Below are positions 58,201 to 64,000 of a stretch of 64,000 bases of DNA, piece by piece (positions within the stretch are counted from its first letter, which is position 1; each line of letters begins with the position of its first letter). The translations under genes were made by a program, and so were the position numbers. Under the pieces are notes generated by a model that worked only from the letters and a program-made list of their open reading frames with translations, was not told the origin of the DNA and did not search any database. The DNA is from Mycteria americana (Eukaryota; Chordata; Aves; Ciconiiformes; Ciconiidae): positions 994,501 to 1,058,500 of the forward strand of contig NC_134367.1 of NCBI RefSeq assembly GCF_035582795.1, written 5' to 3'.

Positions 58201-61200
58201 GCCAGAACAAGGAACCCCGATAGACTGAGGTGAATGACAGTAGGTACGAGTTAGCAAAGTGCTTGATTCTTGTGCTCCTGGGACAGGCTTGTTTGCAGAA
58301 CTGCTGCCCCAGGAGTGCCTGTGCAGGCTTGTTGCAAGGCAGTGACTTGCATCGTTAAGGCCAGAAAGTTGAGATCTAAAAGGCTAGATCCTGAAGAGCT
58401 TCTGGAGCTGGGTAAGGTAAATGATCCGTTTCTCTTCAGTGGTGTATGAAACAATCACACTTGATAGTGTTGTATTAATATGGAAGCAGTACGATGACAA
58501 AATTGCTTCTGTAGTAAACTGAAAATCACTTTACTCAGAAATTTGAAGACATCTGAATTTTTTCTTTTTTTCCTACTTAGCTGCTACTCTGATCCTCCTG
58601 TCTTTACATACAGTCTTATTGACTGATTCAAAATTTTAGAAACAGCCTTATTTTTTTAGTATACAGGTCTTAACTGGGTAGAAGACCATAAAGTAACATT
58701 TTTCTATCGGTGCGTCTTTGCTGGGAACACTTTTACATGGCTAGAAAAGTGTCCTCAGAATTTTGTCTTATTCAGCAATGAGCTCGTTGCAAAAATAGTT
58801 ATCTGACCTGTCCAGGTGAAAGAAACGTGCAGCAGCATAGCTATCCAAAATAGTTACACGGGTGGAGACTCCCAGTTATATGCAAGTTCTTGCATTTAAT
58901 AAGTATGGTGGTGAACAGCCAAAGCTGCAGACAGCACCACTAACTAGGATATGAACAGTCTCATTAATTTTTGCAATTATGCTAGGAATGTCTAAAAGTT
59001 AACTCCTGCTGCTGAGAGCTTTTGAGACCATTCACCATGTGCACAGCTCAGGGTGGAAGAGGCTCTTTTGGCATGTCAGTCTGACTTCCTATAAAACAAT
59101 TAGATACTTCACTCTTTATAGAATTTTTTTTTTCCTGGATGAATATTTTTTTAGAAAAGCTGAAATCTGCCGGTCATGAAGGATCTTACAGATGTTCCTT
59201 TGTGAAGGAAAGTCTTCGACCCAGTTGCTAAAGCTTCCAGAGCATGCCTGATGTCAGCAGTACAGTTTCTTCAATGCAGTATTCTGCTGTGTAGTTTTAA
59301 AAATATTATAAGAAGAAACAGTAGGATAGTAATAAAATTCTTAGGATTATTTGCTAGGAATTACTTGGTTTAATACGTTGAAGACCTTTATTTCGAGCTA
59401 TGTGGACTGGAAGGATCTTCACAGATCATCAGATATAATCTCTTCTTGTTGCATCTGCGTAAATCTTTCATAAACAAATCATAGTACATTTTAAGGTTTC
59501 TTTAGTCTCTGCTAGGTCAACCGGAAAGCTGTCCCAGAAATTCCTTTCTCTGTTGGTTAAACCTCTAATATGATATAGCTTATGCATACTTTAATGTTGG
59601 CATGAGAATAATTTAAATAGATTTTTCACTTTCCTTGTGCTTCTCCTTTCCTTAGTCCCACAGGATGACCCTCGTTGTCTTCATTTTGCAGCTAAACAAA
59701 CCAACTTCTCTCTGTTTCCCCCTGTGCAGTAGGGCCTCATTTTCCTTGGCTATCTTAATAGTCCTTGTCTACATTTATTTTAGCTTGGAGAGCTAGCTAG
59801 CTTCCACAAATGTTTTTGCCTACATCAAGGATTTACTGCACACCCATAGCTTTGGAGTGTATTCTTACATCCTAGAGGTTTGAACAAAAGAATGGAAAGC
59901 CAGGGCAGTAAACAAGACATGCGGGCTCCGATTGTCTCGTGCCATTTGCTCAGGGTGGATTCATCAGTCGTGGGCAGTTTGAAAGCCATAACTCATTTCC
60001 TCTGTTTGCTTCAGTCAGTTCTCTGATCTCACATCCATTAAGAGTTATCTCTGAATAATGAATGGAGAATCCATTAAGAAGGGGAAAGGGCAAATATAGT
60101 ACTTATTTAAAAAAAAAAAAAAAAAAAAAAGTGGGGGGAAAGGCTCCAGGTTCTTTGCTTTTTCTGTCCCCACCTTTCTTTTCATCCATTAGCTTAGCTT
60201 CAGTTGCCAGAAAAAACAGTGGAGGAGTTAACTATGCAACTTAGTTGTAGGCGCATGGGACGTGACAAGGAGAGAGTAACAACTAAGTGTTGTCAATGCC
60301 AAGTTGTGTAAAATCAATCTGAATTCTTGCTGTGATGGCTACTGGCCTTGTCAGGAGAGGAAAAATCGCAGATGCCGTATGTCTTGATGCTTTTGGTAGG
60401 GCTTTCCTGACACCGTCCTACTTGATGTTAGCAAGTTAGGGGGAAATGACTTAGGTGAAGATGCTATCAACTGGACACAAAACTCATGGCGAGAGAAAAT
60501 AAATGGTGCATAAGAGTTCTGTTGAGATATTTTGCAGGAGTCTGTCCTGAGTTTCATGATAGGCAATGTTTTCTTTAAAGGTTGGGATAAGGGAATAGAG
60601 AGTATGGTTATTGTATTTAATCTAGGCAGGAAAAGATGAAGTTGCAAAGTATAAATTGTGTAGAGGACTGGATTATAATGTGGATTGCTTTTGACCGATT
60701 GGAGAAGTGTCACTGAAAGTCCTGTGCAATTCAGTAGAGACAAATGCAAAGTTGGCAAGTTCAGTATGTGGAATCAATTACTCAAATGTCAGAAAAATCT
60801 GCTTCATCATGAGGAAAGGGAGTGCGTAAACAGGGATGCGTAAACAGGCATGCCCAAGTCTTCTAGAAAATATTCCTGTATGAGGCTGGTAGGACTTCAG
60901 CTGGAGTAGTGCCCTGGTTTTTGCTTAGATATGGGCAAATGGGAGGGAGTCCAGAGAGAGTAATAGGCGAGGCTGCGTATCTTAGACCTTTGGCCAGCGA
61001 GTAAGGTCTAAAGAACTTGAGGTGGCTTGAGAAAATTCAGAAAAGGTGCAAGAGCTGTGTTTGAGTATGCAAAATTAGTTGTAGAAGGAAGGGAAGTGAA
61101 CTCCTCTAGTTAAAGGTTAAGGCAAGGATTGACGGCCTTAATTTGCACTAAGGAAAACCCAAGTGTGCCATCAGGAGAAGCTTCCAAATGGGACAGAAGG

Positions 61201-63617
61201 AAAATGAGAGGGGGGGATTTGAGCCAGCAATCGTCAGAGGTCTCCAGCAGAACATCAGGCATCTTTCAGGAATAATGCGGTATCCCTCAGCGTTTTGTAG
61301 AGCCAGGGAACGGACTAGATTGCCTCTCAAGGCTACTGCCAGCGAGCCAGACCTCTGCACAGCATGGCCTGTTAGAACATCTCTGAACAAAGTGGTGCTT
61401 GGGTTTAGGACCTGCCCCTGTTCCTCCTCCTCTGCTCTTTGCCCTCTTCCTGGTATTTGTCATCTCCTACGAGGAGAGAAAAGATGGGAGCAATCAGCCT
61501 CAAAACCGTGATATGGGCTCCAAGCCCAACAGAGCCAATAAGACTCTGAGAAGGAACTTTGTAGAGCATTTCCCCTGCATCTCAGAAACTTTTCCTCCAT
61601 GGCGTCTTCAAATTTCGGGGCTTTTCATTTACTCCCCATTTGCCAATGATACTTGGCCAGAAATCTGACATGTGCTTAAACAAATTGATTTGGCAACTAC
61701 GGTCAACATTTGTTGGTTCAGCTGTAGGTGATGGGGCGGTGGGGAGAGCCGAGTTTTCACAGGACTCGGTGCCTGGTGGTGTCCATGTTCTGCAAAGGTG
61801 TTTGCTGTGACCTCAGGAGCAGTTGAGAGGGAAATGAGTTGAACTAGTTAGACTCCAGTCTGTGATCTTTTCTGAAGTTACTGGTTTGTGAGCAAGGAAG
61901 TGGGGGGGAGGGGACACGACACGACGACACCCACAACACTGTGCCTTTGTGAAGGCGGTTAGGGAATGTTTAATCTCAATTTAGACCAGTTTAAATTTGG
62001 AGACACCTTTGATTCTACCTTGTGGAATAGTGTCACTGAAAACTGTCTGTGAACATGTAATCTGTTAGGTTTATGTCCTCTGAAAGACACTAGAATACGC
62101 AGTTAACTCTTAATTCTCAACTTAATGGCATGTGAGTTGGTTTAACCAAATCTCATGCGTTCCATCAAAGATCTCAAAATTAGATGGGAAAATACATACT
62201 GTCTTTAATCTTGCATGATCAGTTTTCAGCATATTGCTTATAGAAAACGACAATTTCATGTTACAGTTACACTACATCTTCTAGATTTACTTTTCATACA
62301 CTTTGATCTAAAATTTCAAGAATATAAATTTGTAAGATCACGTTAAAGCTTTATAAAACTCATCTGAAAACAAAATTCTTCTTGGTTTTAAGTCTGAGTT
62401 CTGGAAAATGTTGAGCGATTGTCTTTGTGGCTGCTCAGCAGCTGCTGAAATGGAAAGGGATCTTCTCGGGCATCATGGTGGTGTTGACTGGATAGTTGGG
62501 TCAGATCATCGCTGGTTGCAGTTCCAGACTCTGCTGACTTTGACAGCAGCACTGCTAAACAACCTACAACATTTTGGGAACTTCCTGCAGAAACTTGAGT
62601 ACTGAGCCAGCTGGCTTTGTGCAGTGTCTAATCAGGCTGGTCAGTGGTTATGGTACGTAACTTTAAAATTGTAGATGGAGTTTTAAAGTGGCTTATTTTT
62701 ACATTCATTTAGGAAGAACTGGTCAGTAACAGGAGGGAGTGTCTGGGATAGCGATGTTTCCGGGGCTGTTCAGACACTCCCGTGGCTGGAGCTCACAGCC
62801 CTCTTGAAGTGTTGGTAGAGCATTTCTTGCTCCTGTTTTCATCCCGTCCGCTACTGGGTTCCACTGGGGCTCAGAAGTCTTAGACACTTCTCTGAGATAT
62901 GAGACTTGGAAATAAAAGTTTCTCCTTTTGGGTGCAAGTTTCAAGTTGTCAATAAAAATACAAAGTTTAAAATTAACAAATTTCTGCCTTGACTTGATAC
63001 TGGGTTTGTTTATTGTGGTAATATACCAGACCTACTGCAACTGACCACTTTGCCGTTCACCAGATAGCTTCATCTTCTGCCCACTTAGTTGCATAAGCCC
63101 AGTTAAGCAGTCCAGTGTCTTTTGTCTTTGTCATAGTAGACTCTGAAATGTGTTTTTTAAAAACCAGTCCCCTTTAAAGTAAAATCCAAAAGAGAAAGTT
63201 CAAGCCCTAAGTTTCTGTACCCTCATGAGCCTGGCTTACTGAAGCTTGCCCTTTTTGTTCTCTGCGTGTTCAGCTACGTCTGGGAGGGAATGGGCCTTCT
63301 TGGAAGCTGCTGCTGATGCACATTGGAGTGTGTCCTACCGCTCTTCAAAAACATTGCACATCCCTCAGTAGTGGTGCAACAGAGCATGTACCGTGCCACG
63401 TGTGCTTCTCTAATAGATACACCATGCTGGTTTCTTTAGAGCTTGCCTCTCATACGTACTCTTGTCTGTTTTCCACAGGGACACAGCAGGGCAGGAACGA
63501 TTTCACACCATCACCACCTCCTATTACAGAGGTGCCATGGGGATCATGCTAGTATATGACATCACCAATGCCAAGAGCTTTGAAAACATCAGCAAGTGGC
63601 TCAGAAACATAGATGAG
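25079..63617 (+). CDS. RAB10: RAB10 small GTPase (first three coding exons; 3' part outside window)
   Basis: The join 25079-25205, 52404-52464, 63479-63617 encodes residues 1-109 of a protein of about 200. It starts [10 protein letters not shown] and carries P-loop GDSGVGKT at 16-23, the Rab8/10/13-type effector region TFISTIGIDF around switch I, and switch [11 protein letters not shown] from W63. STIG and [20 protein letters not shown] join perfectly across the introns. RAB10 cycles between GDP and GTP and directs vesicles in exocytic, basolateral, GLUT4 and neurite membrane traffic; it is a LRRK2 substrate. The remaining GTPase motifs (NKCD, SAK) and the C-terminal prenylation cysteines must lie past 64000. 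Residue 94 is Ala where I recall Gly in human. RAB8A, RAB8B and RAB13 differ in the first ten residues, so RAB10 is the best assignment. Confidence 0.97.
32617..33557 (-). mobile_element. CR1 LINE retrotransposon with RT C-terminal region, 5'-truncated
   Basis: A 0.94-kb copy inverted relative to RAB10. The plus strand begins CATAGAGTCACATAATGG, then GGTTTGGGTGGGAAGGGACC, the usual reverse complement of the CR1 3' tail. The minus strand encodes reverse-transcriptase palm residues including the catalytic FADD (about 33495-33506), then [14 protein letters not shown] and LLERVQRR. At least one frameshift separates these from RGLEHL and [18 protein letters not shown], so it is dead. It shares long near-identical stretches with the copy at 735-1222. 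Confidence 0.95.
34880..35066 (+). mobile_element. Degenerate CR1 3' end (sense)
   Basis: Recognisable CR1 3'-end landmarks in decayed form: CACAAGTCACAACGGGGAAAATT, then a remnant of ATATTAGGAAGAAATT, then CTGTGACTGGAACAG, GCCATCCTTGGAGTAATGAA and GAGACCCCAGGCAACCTGA. It is much older than the copies at 735 and 32617. Confidence 0.7.
37282..37413 (+). repeat. Left arm of a 132-bp inverted repeat
   Basis: It begins AGTAGACTAAAATTGAGATT and ends GAAGCCTTCTCATC. It matches the reverse complement of 38978-39109 at 129 of 132 positions by eye, without gaps. Neither arm belongs to a repeat family I recognise. Confidence 0.95.
38978..39109 (-). repeat. Right arm of a 132-bp inverted repeat
   Basis: Partner of 37282-37413, in opposite orientation. 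The 1564 bp between the arms (37414-38977) is not itself inverted and encodes no recognisable transposase. I see no target-site duplication outside the arms. Confidence 0.95.
42735..42845 (+). mobile_element. Ancient CR1 fragment (RT C-terminal coding remnant)
   Basis: Decayed match to the CR1 segment encoding the region after the palm: ATCTTGAGTACTTCGTTACA, CTCCTGGTCACTGAATGTCA, AAAACGATGGAATTAAAGG and GGCCAGCAAAGACAACCAAA. Call made by pattern only. Confidence 0.5.
44760..44799 (+). repeat. Perfect 17-bp hairpin
   Basis: CAGCCCCACACCTCTTG, a 6-nt loop TAAAAC, then CAAGAGGTGTGGGGCTG: arms of 17 bp with no mismatch. Pairing does not extend beyond the arms. Confidence 0.9.
52404..52464 (+). 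CDS. RAB10: RAB10 coding exon 2 (residues 43-62 and part of 63)
   Basis: A 61-nt exon with acceptor TTTATTTTAG|GGATAGAC and donor ATATG|GTGAGT. It encodes [19 protein letters not shown] with a split glycine at the front and a split tryptophan (W63) at the end. Confidence 0.97.
56770..57240 (+). mobile_element. Ancient CR1-like LINE 3' end (sense)
   Basis: Landmarks of older amniote CR1 3' ends are readable though mutated: GTGAAACTCCTCATCACAAG, ATGTTGTGGTAGCTGCAGA, GTGATCTCTGGCTCCAGAAG, GAAGCTGGGAAACCTCTGGC and CTGACCAGGTATGGCTCTTA. Weaker similarity may extend leftward to about 56350. Confidence 0.7.
59385..59800 (-). mobile_element. Possible ancient CR1/L3-like fragment (antisense)
   Basis: The plus strand reads GGACTGGAAGGATCTTCACA then GATCATCAGATATAATCTC, resembling the reverse complement of an old CR1 3' end. 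A later stretch near 59510-59545 resembles the ...CTGTCCCAGAAATTCC... part. Weak evidence. Confidence 0.35.
60640..61360 (+). mobile_element. Ancient CR1-like LINE 3' portion (sense)
   Basis: Decayed CR1 motifs occur in the right order: CTTCAGCTGGAGTAGTGCCC (RT C-terminal), GGAGTCCAGAGAGAGTAATA, GGTCTAAAGAACTTGAGGTG, then near the end GTCAGAGGTCTCCAGCAGAA, CATCTTTCAGGAATAATG and GGACTAGATTGCCTCTCAAG. Confidence 0.7.
63479..63617 (+). CDS. RAB10: RAB10 coding exon 3 (residues 63-109)
   Basis: A 139-nt exon with acceptor TTTCCACAG|GGACACAG and donor GATGAG|GTGAGTAA. It encodes [30 protein letters not shown] and the helix ending WLRNIDE. It ends in phase 0; the next exon (human HANEDVE) is not in the window. 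Confidence 0.97.
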
Positions 63618-64000
63618 GTGAGTAATGTCTGTAAGATCCTGGAATTGAGCTGTTTGTTGTGACCCGTAGAGCAATTGATGAGTCCCACAGAACTCGGCTT
63701 CTGGATTGTTTCTGCTTCTACCCTGGCAGAAGGTGTAGCGCGTAAATTAACGTGGGGGTTTGGGTGCTGTTCTTAGGCTGGCCTATGTCCTATGTTCCTC
63801 AACTCTCCCTTCAACAACAGCATGAAGGATCGCAACGCTACACAGGGGCTAGTGGTGTCCTACAGTGTCAAATTCATACATGAGCAAACTTTGTTTCTGT
63901 GCTGGAGAACACTTAGAGGTAAGGAATACATCTTGTAGTCACTGGGAGTTGCAGTTTTCAGGAGGAGCTGCCACCACAAGGTGGTGTGCAGAGGAGCAAC
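63618..64000 (+). other. RAB10: RAB10 intron 3 (5' part)
   Basis: 383 bp after the exon 3 donor. No further RAB10 exon appears before the window ends. Confidence 0.85.

Larger units (their letters stand above)
52465..63478 (+). other. RAB10: RAB10 intron 2 (11.0 kb)
   Basis: AT-rich, with decayed CR1 copies (listed separately), a poly-A run at about 60107-60130 and otherwise single-copy sequence. No nested gene seen. Confidence 0.9.

Noticed and set aside
1-64000. CRISPR arrays, bacterial operons, phage or IS elements
   Set aside because: The tandem repeats are direct minisatellites without spacer logic, and the window is plainly vertebrate chromosomal DNA with spliced genes.

Overview
This is vertebrate nuclear DNA, almost certainly from a bird. 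Genes are split by long introns with canonical GT..AG borders. There are two fairly young CR1 LINE copies of the avian type, several decayed CR1 copies, two CpG-island promoters and many GC-rich minisatellites. Two protein-coding genes are present, head to head. KIF3C (kinesin-2 motor subunit) is on the minus strand: its whole coding sequence is here, 8 coding exons at 468-10958 encoding 750 residues. RAB10 (small GTPase) is on the plus strand: its first three coding exons are here (25079-25205, 52404-52464, 63479-63617), giving residues 1-109 of about 200, and the gene runs off the right edge. KIF3C next to RAB10 is the arrangement I know from human 2p23, so synteny supports both calls.

Layout. 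1-467: KIF3C 3' UTR, with an AU-rich element and no visible poly(A) signal, so the UTR continues past the left edge. 468-10958: KIF3C exons and introns; the introns hold a CR1 copy (about 735-1222), a CATC microsatellite, and tandem repeats including a 50-bp unit array with one CACGTG E-box per unit. 10959-11430: KIF3C promoter and probable 5' UTR, with a GGGGCC-type hexanucleotide array and a ZNF143/THAP11-like ACTACA..TCCC motif. 11430-16330: intergenic DNA dominated by unrelated GC-rich minisatellites; one block near 11.43 kb recurs near 15.6 kb. 16331-23900: mostly single-copy intergenic DNA with no gene I recognise. 23900-25480: RAB10 CpG island. 25206-52403: RAB10 intron 1, much more AT-rich, with a 0.94-kb CR1 copy, a 132-bp inverted repeat with 1.56 kb between its arms, and a perfect 17-bp hairpin. 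52465-63478: intron 2, with ancient CR1 remnants. 63618-64000: start of intron 3.

Function. KIF3C is a plus-end-directed microtubule motor subunit that pairs with KIF3A. RAB10 is a vesicle-identity GTPase of the Rab8/10/13 group acting in exocytic and basolateral trafficking. Both serve membrane and axonal transport, but nothing in the sequence shows joint regulation: their promoters are about 14 kb apart.

I found no convincing undescribed biological system. The most unusual items are the RAB10 intronic inverted repeat, the GC-rich repeat cluster around the KIF3C promoter, and a KIF3C motor domain lacking the glycine-rich loop-11 insert I recall from mammals. Statements about human proteins and repeat families rest on memory; no search was run.
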